Assembly: GCA_000711775.1 (NCBI GenBank)
Contig: ARYC01000682.1
Span: forward strand, 1 to 64,000
Length of the DNA: 64,000 bases
Source: Oxytricha trifallax
Taxonomy: Eukaryota; Ciliophora; Spirotrichea; Sporadotrichida; Oxytrichidae
Direction of reading: 5' to 3'
The position numbers and the translations under genes are program-made. Under the pieces are notes generated by a model, which saw nothing but the letters and a program-made list of their open reading frames with translations, made no database searches and was not told the origin of the DNA. Positions 49,901 through 61,209 of this stretch are shown here, piece after piece. Positions within the stretch are counted from its first letter, which is position 1, and each line of letters starts with the position of its first letter.

Positions 49901-52197
49901 CATGAAATACAGACAAACATCCCCCACTTGTGGTAGTCAACATATTTTTAATAGTAGTTTTTTATAGAATTGCACCAAAAACATTTCTTAGCAATACTCC
50001 TGGGTCTTTTTACTCAATATCAGGTGTTCCTTCTATTGTTGTATGCTTGATATGTAAATTATAATGAGTATCAAGAAACAAATTTATTGAGTTATTATAG
50101 TCGCTGATAAAAGTAGAATTGATATATAAGTGGTCATCTGAGTTCATTGAATATAACGAAGACCCATATTATGAACCACTATTATTAAGGAAGTAGCTAC
50201 TATTTTTAATTTCCAGCATTTCAAATGATGAACTGTAAATTGCACCACCCATCTATGCAGAATTCTTCAAGAATGTGCTATTACTTATAAATAAACTTGA
50301 TTAACCAACCAGATAAATCGCACCTCCATCCTATCCGTGACCCTTAATGAATTTAGTTCTTTTAACTCTGACTTCCGAAGTAGAAGTAATGTACAAGAAA
50401 TTTCCGAAAAACTCTTACTTCACAATGTTATATTATTGATCTGTGTTATCAAAGGCACTATCAGATATTGTTAAGTTTGATAAAGCTGAGAAAATTCCTG
50501 GAGTAAAATTAAAGCAATAATTATCTATGAATTGACTTTTCTCGATTATAATCTGTTCGGAATCTAGAAAATATAGAGAGGCTATACCTGATACTTTATC
50601 TCTATTAAAATTAGATCTGAAGATACAATTTTTAATGGATCCTTAATTAGTTTCGATTGCCTCTAAAACTGACTCTAGATTAATGGCACTGTTGTTTGAG
50701 AAAAGTGAATTCGAAATGTAAAAGTTTGCAAAAGTTTCTATTCTTACCACTCCATATTTATCAGCAAAGTTATTTCTAAATGTTGAGTTGGATATTGTCA
50801 AGGTTGCGTATTCTGAAGCAGTTAGAATCCCACCTAAGTATTAAAAGTTGTCAGTAAATGTGCATCCAGATATTTCTAAAGTACTATGTCTTTCAACAAC
50901 TATAACTGCCCCTGTATGAACTTATATCTATACAAGGTATTATAAGTGATAATTAATATACCATCAAACACTGTGTTTTCAATGACTACAAATGAATCCT
51001 ACGTGATACTCAAAAAGCATGCATAAAAACAACCATGAACATTTTAAACTTTATTGTTTGAAAATCTCATATTTGCATTGCTGCCAATAATCATTAGTAC
51101 CTTAGTTGAGGTGCTGTACATTTGCTCTTATTCAGGATCTTTCAATATAGCATTCTTTATCAAATCAAATTAATCAATATTTTCGCTAGTTGTAAATGAG
51201 GAATTTTGTACAATAAGCTACTATATCATATTATCTTAGTGATACAAATTATTAGAATAAACTCCATAATTATCCTTAAATTTGCAGTTAGTGAATTGAA
51301 GGATTCCTGATTATGTATCAGAATAAAAAACTCCATCTAAAATATAAATTTTGTTTAATAATTTTATTATTTTATACTTACAAGTTGAATTATTTTCTTT
51401 AAATGTACATTATTGGAAAACAGTACTTATTTTGAATGCTGAATTTAGGAATTTTTTTGGATATATAGCAATAGATTGGGCTCCATAATTTTAATAAAAA
51501 GTACAGTTTATAAAATACACTTATCCTTCTTTTTCATTTTCTTTTAATTAGCTGAATCTAAACATCGAATTGTGAATAACGCCTGTATCAAAATAATTGT
51601 TATCAAAATTTGAGTTTTTTATAACTACTGATATCTTATCATTAGGGTTGAATATTAATATCCCAACAAGTTGTGATTGAGCACCATTTTTATAAATTAA
51701 GTAATCGTCTGATATCTAGGTAGAAGAATATTTTGCCTCTAACTAATTGAAATATGGTTAAAAGTTTTTGCTATTTCCTTTTAAAGTAACATCATCTAAG
51801 TTGATGAATGAAATATATTTTAATCCACTAAATTAAGATTGATATCCTAAAATTAGAGGGGATACGAAGTTTTCAGAATACGCACTTGAATAGCTGACAA
51901 AGATGTTTTGAAAAATTAGATTCTTGAGATTATATCTTAAGTAAGTTATTGCTTGGTGGGTAAGTATTTAACAAAGTTGAGCCTAGTCCAACTAAGGGGT
52001 AATTATTTCCAATTAAGTTATATGAATCGCTTAATCTCCAATTATATTTTTGCATTGTATTCTCATTTATCATTCCTACTATTTTTTAAAATGTATTATA
52101 ACCACTTTTAGAACCAATGTCAAGTGTACCAAAATATTCTTAAAAGTAAACAATTACAGCTAGGGAGTTGTCTGTTTTAAAAGAATTTTCTATGACT
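46809..52197 (-). CDS. Large ciliate surface protein: beta-helix repeats, Cys-rich segment, multipass membrane C-terminus; about nine introns; 5-prime end not found
   Basis: Read downward from 52,197 with TAA/TAG as Gln, about 1,650 codons are free of TGA once short GT..AG introns are removed. The first two thirds is a repeated right-handed-helix pattern (FTNCKFKDNYGVYSN, LTISDSAFDNT, NNTSNYCGGAIGYN), as in pectin-lyase-fold or polymorphic outer-membrane-like proteins. Then a Cys-rich block (CVSCKAGDVYLL, CKDCDKTKSYC, GACYEGFQDALCVDCQVGYS), a helix RLIGLVIVIIFVLVLLI, LTFSFNLQWPDQLQSFF, a second helix LILAVIPFLILIICNI, and the conserved tail CQDIDGTERL, VALPSIFVW, YNGYKEHSYYWEIIIMYRK. This order is typical of big ciliate plasma-membrane proteins; ligand unknown. 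The tail runs into the left repeat arm and ends at TGA 46,809-46,811 after a second IDGENR..VAIPSIFLWGLG copy. Upstream the frame enters the right arm, whose sense there is the opposite strand, so the start is missing or lost; an in-frame ATG at 52,559 is probably chance. Confidence 0.8.
47148..47185 (-). other. Intron, 38 bp
   Basis: GTAAAATTAAAC ... TTAATTATAG on the minus strand. Removal joins GEQGKIVQ to ALKILIFLILCIAM in frame. Confidence 0.75.
47389..47427 (-). other. Intron, 39 bp (frame-neutral)
   Basis: GTAAATCTTAG ... TTATTACAG on the minus strand. Both spliced and unspliced forms stay in frame. Splicing gives PSIFVWSLGIPTFAL, which matches VAIPSIFLWGLGIPFFAL in the repeat arm, so splicing is favoured. 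Confidence 0.75.
47668..47708 (-). other. Intron, 41 bp
   Basis: GTAAATTTAT ... TTATATAG on the minus strand. Removal joins NDEET to SLNGKIVSSIIVLMFMVHPT, the start of a membrane helix. Confidence 0.75.
47767..47824 (-). other. Probable intron, 58 bp
   Basis: GTAAATATTC ... ATCAAAG on the minus strand. Removal joins TERARNQ to NNGAVQVEDAFNDIND. Other acceptors inside it do not keep the frame. Confidence 0.6.
48621..48652 (-). other. Intron, 32 bp
   Basis: GTAAGTTTTTAG ... CTTATAG on the minus strand. Removal joins WRNDIAC to LGRNGLQNNRLGACYEG. Confidence 0.8.
48987..49021 (-). other. Intron, 35 bp
   Basis: GTAAGATATA ... TTTTCTAG on the minus strand. Removal joins VGLPNSTS to YVQFSTDGIPQTYPA in frame. 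Confidence 0.8.
50912..50961 (-). other. Intron, 50 bp
   Basis: GTATAT ... TTCATACAG on the minus strand. Removal joins NTVFDG to AVIVVERHSTLEIS and is needed for the frame. Confidence 0.75.
51337..51381 (-). other. Intron, 45 bp
   Basis: GTAAGTATAA ... TATTTTAG on the minus strand. Its removal joins ENNST to YGVFYSDTQSG, restoring a helix repeat unit that parallels the later NYGVYSN. Confidence 0.8.
51992..52079 (-). other. Probable intron 1 (or short eliminated sequence), 88 bp
   Basis: Starts GTAGGA and ends ACCCCTTAG on the minus strand. Removing it joins YNTFQKI to LDQAQLCQILTHQAI in frame; without it the frame shifts. The donor is atypical, so an eliminated sequence in the same place is also possible. 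Confidence 0.45.
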
Positions 52198-52440
52198 TCA
52201 AGTGCAAAGAAATAGATGGGGAGAATAGAGTCATGAATGACATGAAAGCGCTTTGTTGGGTATAGTAACACTTCGCTTACAGCATGATAGTAGCAATTCC
52301 CTCTATATTTTTGTGGGGTCTTGGTATCCCATTCTTCGCTTTAATTATAATGTTCGAGTGAAAGATCAACTTGATTTACAATAAATTAGAGAGGAATATG
52401 GGTTTTTGTTATTAATACTGAAGAAGACACCCTGAAGATA
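52190..52440 (+). pseudogene. Duplicate fragment of the surface protein's membrane domain, in the right arm
   Basis: The plus strand reads KEIDGENRVMNDMKALCW, VQQHFAYSMIVAIPSIFLW and GLGIPFFALIIMFE, then TGA. In another frame VKDQLDLQQIREEYGFLL follows, corresponding to the part of the family after the GIP motif (compare LNILSVKQQLGFLYNGY in the enclosed gene). It is a frame-broken 80-residue fragment, not a gene. The same fragment lies on the minus strand in the left arm. Confidence 0.6.
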
Positions 52441-52739
52441 CCCTGAAGATAGAGTGAAGATATCTTTTAGCGATGGCTACTGCAACAACTTAGAACACTG
52501 CGCTAGAAAATAATTGAAATGGAGAAATGATTAAAAATAATTGTATTTAATGACACCATGTTTAATTAATTACAGTTTAAGTTAATAGGTATCCTTAATA
52601 ACGATATTTTAAAAATAAGGCAGTTAAATAAATAGGGATATAATTTGGTCTGATTACTTTTCTAATTAGTGGCTGTTATATATTTAATGGATTAGTTTTG
52701 TATTTTTATTTTGCATTTTCCCCTTTTTGAATGTATTTT
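52198..52739. repeat. Right arm of the 540-bp inverted repeat
   Basis: Inverted, nearly identical copy of 46,432-46,971. The inner edge is TCAAGTGCAAAG at 52,198 and the outer edge is CTTTTTGAATGTATT at about 52,739. The enclosed distance is about 5.2 kb. Confidence 0.9.
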
Positions 52740-55700
52740 ATTAATATTAATATGATAATGATAATAATAAAAGTAATTAAACTTTACAGCAAAAGCTTAC
52801 AAAAAAAAGATAATAAAAAAAACAATTCAAATATATTTCATCTATATGTTAATATAATTATTCTTGCTAGATTAGAAATAGTGAGCTTTGTTTTTTTACA
52901 GAGAATATAAATTTATAATGATTATATACAGAGAGAACCCAAATAAAAACTAAAAATAATTATTATCTTTGAGGATTTTATTGAATAAAAAAGATTATTT
53001 AATATTTATTAAATTTATTTAATTAATAAATTAAAATCATTTAGTTTATGACCAAAATCTAAATAGTATTTGCAAATGCAGTTTTCATCATATTAATTAA
53101 TTTTTACTAAAATAATTATAATATGTCTTTATTGCTTATAGGCATCTACTTGTTTATCAAATTTTAGGCTCATTCTATATTTTATGAAATATATATATAT
53201 TCTGTTGATCAACATTTTTAGTATTTTTATCTTTGTTTGCTAAACCTTTAGCATTATTTAACTAATAGCTGGTTTATCTAAAAATCACAAATAGTATTCA
53301 ACTTCATTATTAGTGGACATACCATTTATGATTGCCTTCATTGGTCTAAGCTACATATAATCTATATATTTACTTTCCAGTTATATCCCAGATTTAATAT
53401 TAATTACATATTAATTTTTGTGTGATTGATTTCTTCAAGCACTCATGATAATCTATTAACAGTTCAGAACACTTATAAAACAGGCTAAGTCTTCAATAAT
53501 TTATTTTAGCTTTAAAAATACTACATGCTCACTCTTCAATAAATTTGTCATGAACTTATTTTCAGCTTTTAAATAATTGACCATTTTTTAAAAAAATAAT
53601 TATGTTTATTTCATAATTTGAATTATATTTAATCCCTTTATTATTATCTTTCCTTCAATTTATCTGGAAGTCGCTCATTTTATGAGTATAATTTATATTT
53701 TTAGGGAAGATAATTAAATTCATGGGATTTATTACTAGAAAAGGTAAAGAAATTAATTGAGTTAACCCGAAAATAAAATTAAAATTCAAAAGATATCCAC
53801 TTAATCTTGATTATTGGCAAAATACATCTATTATATTCATAATATTAATAGTTTACAAACTATTAATATTATTATTTTTAAATAAAAACTCAATCCTCCA
53901 CCGCTTATAACAGCTACATAATTGTCTAAAATATTACATCCATAAAAGTAGCTGGACATAATTTTAAGCAAAATGATAAAATTTACATAAATTTCTATCA
54001 TGAATATGCAATTCTACTTTTCTTTTATTTATAAAAATTAAATATGATCTAAACATATGATGAAGTTATATAGTTTTATTGGTGCTCATTTGATTTTCAA
54101 ATATTTTATGCTTATTAATTAAAGATTATTAATAGATTTATTCTTAAAATATTTTAATTTAAATAAAATTTATCTATTATTGGAGTCACTAATATATTTA
54201 GAGGAAAGTTTAAATAAAACATCTATGTTGCTATCTAAGCAGAATAGAAATGGATACTGAAATTTAATTTAATTTTCCTCTTTCATTGACAAGTGTTATT
54301 TATCGATTAAATTATTGCATTGCAACAAAGCTTATTCTTCATAATTATCAATGTTTATATTATTTGAATAATAGAATTCTATTCTATTAAATGGGATAAA
54401 TCAATGTGCCTACTTAAAAATTATGAGTCACTTTCTATTTAATCTTTAGTTATTAAGTCTTCCATTTTCAAATGTTGACATTATTAAAATGATTATTGAT
54501 AAGATATAGTTAGGAAGTGTTCAATCCTTGTTCAATAAACGTTCCCTAGAGAGAATAAAATAATCAAGGGCGCTCTTAAGAATCAATTTGTTTGAGTTTA
54601 AAGTTTTTAAAATATGTAACCATATTATTATTACAGATAGAGAATATTATAGGTATTTTTAATCTTCTTAAAAGGTTGACAATATTCTATATAATTAATA
54701 TGATAACTTAATTTATTAAAAGTAAGTAGAACACATATCGTTGCTCATACCTTTTGCAAAATTAATTAGTCAAACTCAATACAATTTGATATTAAACGTA
54801 GTTTATCCACTAAAATAATTCTTCCTGACAAAATTTTTAAGATTCAGTCATTTGGGTTCAACTATTCGAATGAATTAGTATATCTTCTCTGGCTTCATGA
54901 ATGATTTCCTGTTTATTGAAGGGACGTGTTTTGTTTTATAAATTGAACATGATCATGGCATCACCATTGATAACTAAAAGAAAAAAATGGTTATATGTCA
55001 CTGTAGGAACTCATTTTTAGCCATCTTGTTCCAATACCTACACTATTGAGTTTAATTTACCTATTAGCTTGACTCATCAATAATCCACATAATAAGATAA
55101 AAAGGTACCTAATACCCCATAAAGGTACCTTATTTTTGCTATAAAATTATAGTTGGAATAATAATTCATGAACTTTATTAACTGAATGTCCTCCTGAATT
55201 TAGATTATAACAACTTCGACAGGTAGCTCTCAGTCGAAGGCAACGCTGAAGACAATAATTCGAGCTTCCTTAAGAAGATTTTTCTGACCTACCAAAATAT
55301 CTTTCAAAAATTTTGTGATTCCATGGTCATCTGCTATCAAATAATATCCAATATAATATAAAAATTAATTTTAAAGATTATATTTTTGATAATTTATCCG
55401 TGTTTAGAGCGAAACTTATCAGAATGTCTTCAGATAACCCTTTTATTTCCATCTAAAGTTCAATATAGTTAATAGTTATTATGGAAACTTTAAGCTTATA
55501 TGATATAGGTGAAGATTCCTTATTTAAATTAAATATATTTATACTAAAAGCCAATTGAATAGTATAGTATTTTTCATACCAAACTCTTTAGTGGAAGCTT
55601 TATTAAATTGTAAACTTAATGTCAATTAAAGTATATTTACAAAGAAAAACGAAATGTTAAAATGTTAAATATGATGTCAATATCCAAAAAAAGATGGATC

Positions 55701-56611
55701 ATTTGTTTATAACACTCATAGTTTAATTGTTATTGTGATTAGCTATATAATTAACAATATTATTTTTATTTATCATTTTGCATTTTTCTCAAATTGTTAC
55801 AAAGTCTCAATAATTCCGATTAATTTTACCTCTAAATTTTATTAATTTTTTCAAGTATTACATGGATGACTCATCCATAAGCTTTTTGCTAATATCATTA
55901 TTTTCTGAGTGAATAATTATTGATTTTAAGTGATAATTTAAAGCTGCTTTGAATAAATAGCTAATTATAAAAACTAATACTTTAGATAATATATTTTATT
56001 GATATTGTATTAAAAAAGAAACTTATAAACTTCTACAAATTTCAATTTATAATTATGACAAAAAAACTGCCTATGATTTAATATAATCCGCACTTTAAGC
56101 GAATAGCACCTTTATTGTTCAATAAACTGTCAAAATTATTTGAGTTTCTAATAAAATAGCATACTCTTTTATCTGCTAGGGCTAGTTCATCTTCTTTTCC
56201 TTTAATTATTCCTTTTTTTGATCAAAAAATTTAACACCAAAACTAAGGATAATTTTTTTTATATTAATAATAGAAGAGCTACTAACGACTGTGCCATACT
56301 TCTGGTCAAAACTTCCGTTAAAATCTTACTCCATTTGCCACACGTATTTATGAGGTTGCTTAATTTTTTCCAATTAATTTCAAAGATTATGTGTTCTTTT
56401 AAAAAACATCTAGGAACTGCCTTCATGAAATAAGAGTTTTAAGTATATATGGAGAGTAAGTTTGGTAATTGCAATAATAGTCTTATATAACTCACTATGA
56501 CGCTGAAACTCTGCCTAAATTAAGTAAATAGTTTTTAGTCTCGTACTTACTTTTCAATCTAACCTTACATAGCTCTAAGCCATTCTATACATATCGTCCT
56601 TCCATTATTAA
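52740..56611. other. AT-rich germline DNA, right duplicate, no gene recognised
   Basis: Continues similarity to the left copy (about 9.3-16.9 kb minus the transposon). At 55,085-55,135 a short direct repeat with GGTACCT units lies in a slightly richer patch (to about 55,330) without a convincing frame. Confidence 0.45.
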
Positions 56612-57291
56612 TCAGTCAAAATACTGCAAAAATCGTGAATAGCTAAATTCTTTAAATACAGAGAAATATAAATAATAGAAGTTTATAAATTTTTTATGAT
56701 TATTTATTTAAAATCTGTTTGATTTATCTTATTTATTTTTATATTTTGGGACCAAGTAGAAAAAGTTATTTATTTTTTCTACTTGGTCCCACTAATTATA
56801 TTAATATATTTAATTGAAATTTATAGATAAATTAATTCAGAATGTATGATATAAATTAAATTAGTTTTCTAAAATTATTAATTGTGATTTATTCATAATT
56901 TCCACATATTTTATAAATTACAACTTTAGACATAAAAATTTACAAGTTTTAAAATTTTGTTATTTTTATTAGAATATTATTGATAAATTACAAATTTTTT
57001 AAAACTAAAATAAATCACAATTAATAATTTTAGAAAACTAATTTAATTTATATCATACATTCTGAATTAATTTATCGATAAATTTCAATTAAATATATTA
57101 ATATAATTAGTGGGGCCAAGTAGTAAAAATAAATAACTTTTTCTACTTGGTCCCAAAGTATATAAATAAATAAGATAAATCAAACAGATTTTAAATAAAT
57201 AATCATAAAAAATTTATAAACTTCTATTATTTATATTTCTCTGTATTTAAAGAATTTAGCTATTCACGATTTTTGCAGTATTTTGGCTGAA
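56612..57291. repeat. 680-bp foldback element with a hairpin in each arm
   Basis: CAAAATACTGCAAAAATCGTG at the left is complemented at the right end (about 57,291). The arms of about 275 bp are nearly identical. In both arms GGGACCAAGTAGAAAAAG-type sequence is followed within 20 bp by its own complement (around 56,750-56,792 and 57,110-57,155), giving a hairpin within each arm. No coding. The left duplicate lacks it at the matching position just before 17.1 kb. Confidence 0.8.
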
Positions 57292-59440
57292 TATTTAACT
57301 TTGTGATCTGTCGCACTTCTTAAAGAAATATAATACAACTATGGCATTCACATGGAAGAAAGCCTCATCTATTTAAATTCAATATATTTATCTTTTACTT
57401 GTTTATCATTGAGCGTATCAAAGCTTAGATCAAGTACTTTTGGATTTCATTGAGATTCTTTTATTACTGCTTTGAATACAACTAAGTTTTAAAGCTTTTG
57501 CTACTATCATAGCTTGGTTCTTTCCTAATTATATATTAAATCGCACTTTTTGAATTGAAAAAGAGAATAATATTTTAGAATTTAAATCTTAGACCTAAAT
57601 TCCTAACAGTTTTATTATGGTTTATTATTTCAGCTTCTTCAAATAATTTTTAATATGATTGTTTAAATGAATATCTGTAACCACACTACATTATTTGCCA
57701 TATACTTCTTAAACTTATTCCATTTTTATTCATCATTCATAGTTCTTATATGCACTATGACAACTAAAAGTGTTATAACAACAACTATACGAGGAATTAT
57801 AGCCAATTTTCGAAAAAAATTAAAACATTAATTACTAATTTGAGATAAATAACTTTCATTTTATAAACTTTTAATTGAATAAATTTTCAATTATGTTATA
57901 CTTCTTAAATTAATTCATAAATTTCAAAAGATCAAATTATTCTTGAAAAAAATAAGTTTGCTATGCGACTAATAATTATTTCATAGTTATTTAAATTAAT
58001 TATAAATTATTATTGAATTATAGCAAATACAATCCATGCTAGATATAAAAGATACGAATGTAAAAATTTAAATCATTATTCTTTGTCTAATGAATATAAA
58101 TTTTCTATATAAACTACTTAACTTATGAAGCACATATGGTAGATATGTAGGCAAAAGGTTATTAGCTTTAAATACAAAGCTTTGCAACTTAATTATTTAT
58201 ATTGTTGGTTTATATTTGAAAGTGTCTATGAGAAAGTATTTTCACATAATATCAATAGAATGAAAATCAATATAATAAAGCTATATGGAGGTGGTACTTC
58301 AAAAGTGTCCAATGATGTTTTAATATATTCTAAAATTAAACTTAGATAAAACCCCAAGAGTAAATTATAAACAAATATGGGATAATTAAAAAGTGAAAGA
58401 AATATATTGTAATATATATTCATAGTTTCAACGATATTCATTAATAAATAAGACTTAAGATTAAATCATTAAATCATTTGTCAGTTTTTGTTATATATAT
58501 TTAAATCTCTCTAATTCTTCTTCTTCATTGTTATAGGGGTTAATTCAATTTTTGTTGTATTTGTAATTTCAATAATTATAATCTCAAAGTATTGATATCT
58601 TCTTCTTAAAGCATCGATAATCTCTAAAATTCTGAGTTTTTCTTCTAAATATCACAGAAATCATTTTGAGTATTTTCTTCAAAATATTAAGTCTTTCTTC
58701 TGTTATATTGAGAAAATCTGCTTAAATCATGAATTTTAATCAGGGAGATATTTAAAAAATTTTCAAACAAATTTAAATCAGGATTAAAGAAGTAAAACAG
58801 AAATATTATCCATACTATACTTAGTCGCACATGCTGAATTTGGTATAGTTAATAATGGGTTTAATTTCTTATAAACCCACTTTTTTTTAGAGATTAAAAA
58901 TAATATCTAGTTTTTAAATGAATATTTAATTTAAAAAATGTTAATTAGTTTTTTACAATACACTTTGTACTTATGATAATGGAGTTTTAGCTACTCTTTT
59001 TTTTATCAATTCAATTATTTCATCAAATACACAGGCTATTTTTGAATACTACAATTTAATAAATGATATAAAATTATTATTTTATTTAATTTATAGTAGT
59101 TGCATCCATATTTCAATTATATTTGGTATAATATTACAATAATGTTTATAGTAAAATTAATTAATATTAATAAGTTAATAGAGTTTTCTTTTGTAATAAG
59201 TGGACAAATTTTATTTTTAAAAGTATCTTTGTTATTACATTACTTAGAGGACTTGTCAATACATATTGATGAAGTATATTTAGTAGATACTTGATATCTT
59301 CTTAATGTTTTAACTTCCCTATTCATTTCAAACAATCTCTGTTTAGAGTTATATATTCTTGGTAAAAAGTAAGTATATGATGTTGAATCTTAACTCTAAA
59401 TAATGCTCAGCAATTGATCATACTTTCTTAAAAAAGGTAG
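57292..59440. other. AT-rich DNA; contains a solo transposon-end-like sequence
   Basis: At 58,348-58,366 AAACCCCAAGAGTAAA matches the terminal repeat of the GC-rich transposon and is followed by AATATGGGATAATTA, as also after the copy 2 end (21,290-21,310). No transposon body is seen beside it. No gene recognised otherwise. Confidence 0.5.
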
Positions 59441-59540
59441 ATTAGTAATCACAGATAAAAAGAAGTTTGGAGAATAAGTAGGAAGGGATTAAATAGATTC
59501 TTAAGAATGTGATTTAATTTTATTAAGCTATAACATTAAA
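59441..59540 (+). pseudogene. Right-copy remnant of the plus-strand gene end
   Basis: A plus frame reads KKKFGEQVGRDQIDS and ECDLILLSY, aligning with IKGSWRIVRRNQAES and LQLDLILLSF at 19,570-19,638. Upstream, CAATTGATCATACTTTCT corresponds to the left-copy CAATTGATCATGCTAATT. The gene is otherwise decayed in this copy. Confidence 0.4.
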
Positions 59541-59738
59541 ACTTCTTTGATTTGATTTTATTCCCTATTTAATAACTATCATTACTTCATCTATTTTAAC
59601 TGTTATCTTGAAGCTCTCCGCGTTTTGTGACCCAGGTATCTTAGACTTCAATTCAGTAAAGCTCCCTGTCAGGTATTAAATTGTATATAATTTTTCGATC
59701 AACATTATTTCTGCTTTAAACTTTATTAAAGATATGTA

Positions 59739-60170
59739 TCAATTCTTGTGAGCTTCTATAATATTTTCTCTCAATTCTTTTTCTTTTATTGTGCCAGAGA
59801 ACACCAAAGAAGAAATTATATTTAGTATAATGATGAAGTTACTTCTGGCTAGGAATTTTGGCAACAACTTCCTCTTCTTTAATTGTATCCTCGTAGAGTT
59901 AGTGACTGAAACCTTCGGGTAGTTAGGTATTTCAATCAGTTTTATCTCTTTGTTATTGAATGTTTTCTTCTTCTAGTAGAGTATAGATTTAAGAATGAAA
60001 TCTTGGTACTTTCCATCATTTGAAGGAATAAGTTTACTATAGTATTTATTTAAGTGCATGTTATTATTGCCATGCTAGGTGAGGTATCGATCGAGATCTT
60101 CCATGCTTCTGAATCTTGAGATTATTTCTTGAGCATAAACTCTCTTCATTTTAGTACTCAGTGGTTCCAT
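59739..60170 (-). CDS. Conserved unidentified protein, right copy (probably frame-broken near its middle)
   Basis: ATG 60,170 to TGA 59,739-59,741, 143 residues: MEPLSTKMKRVYAQEIISRF, RSMEDLDRYLTQHGNNNMHL, KYQDFILKSILYQKKKTFN and EIKLIEIPNYPKVSVTNS. The left-copy homolog continues ... NFFFGVL, which here is found in another frame (KYNFFFGVLWHNKRKRIERK, after EDTIKEEEVVAKIPSQ). So at least one frame change separates N- and C-terminal halves. The N-terminal half is better preserved here than in the left copy, which lost MEPLS. Unknown family. Confidence 0.5.
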
Positions 60171-61209
60171 ATTTGCTCAATTTCCTTTTAATTATTTCAT
60201 ATTTAAATTTATAGATTTCTTGATCCTACTTTTTAAAATCTTATAAATAAATATCGGCATCTTATAGAGAGCAACCTTTTAAAGATAATAGGAGAATGTT
60301 TACAAAAGTTTTAACAATTTTTAAAGATTGAGCTCCACTTTATCATTAATTTCCATTAAGTTAGTACTAAATTTCTTTTAATTAAATAATGACAACAGAT
60401 CCGTTTAAATTTAATCAGCAACAATTTAATAAAACCTCATGATTCATTTAAGATTGAAAATAAGGAGTTAAGAGCAAAGAAATGAAGATTAATTGCTAAA
60501 AATGAAATGATTAAAATAATTCATTGATGTGAAAATAATTACTGATCAGAAATTAAAAATACCTATTCCAGAAATATATAAAACATTAGTAGGATCATTA
60601 AACTTTATAAAGTAAAACATCTCTACCAATTAAAATTAATTTTAAAATATCTCTAAAATATTTCAGCCAACAATTTAATAAAGTCTACTCCTAACTACTT
60701 GCAATTCTTTTCTTCTTCATTTCTTCTTATTCTTCTTATTTTTTTATTTTATCCTTACTTTAAGTATAATTTGAATCATAGGTTTAAATGCTAGAACTTT
60801 ATTGGCAACTATTTCTAGTCCAATAAAATTTTATCGAAAAATCCCAAGCTTGTTCAAAGCTTAATCGATACCAGTACCACAGAGGATATTGCAAAGTTAA
60901 TGCCAAAATTAAATTATTGAAAGTTTAATTAGTGCAATTATAATGATAAATTTTAGAGAAGTATGATCTCTTACAGCTGAATCTAAATGCAACTTCCACA
61001 AGTCATGCTTTTTAAATTTATATTTTTATTTCTCTATAAAGCCATTTTAAGTATACTTTTAAATGCCGCTCTATGTAATGACGAGCTTAAATCATAAAGC
61101 TGTTGGCTTAACTGCTGTTTAATCATAGCCAATCTTTAATAGCTCAACATTTATTTAAACAAGAAACCATAAATTATGTATGATTAAAGGGATAAAGTGC
61201 TAAGAGCTC
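60171..61209. other. AT-rich DNA between divergent gene remnants
   Basis: It separates the minus-strand gene start (60,170) from the plus-strand ORF start (61,210), so it may contain a divergent promoter. A coding-like piece NIYLNKKPQIMYDQRDKVLR, HEKRSNNPLHLSL lies in another frame at about 61,150-61,250, overlapping the next ORF start. Confidence 0.35.

Noticed and set aside
52198-52559. An in-frame ATG at 52,559 that would start the surface-protein gene inside the right repeat arm (MVSLNTIIFNHFS, then a continuous frame).
   Set aside because: The opposite strand of the same bases encodes a recognisable fragment of the family's membrane domain, so the open frame is probably an antisense coincidence; kept only as a note.
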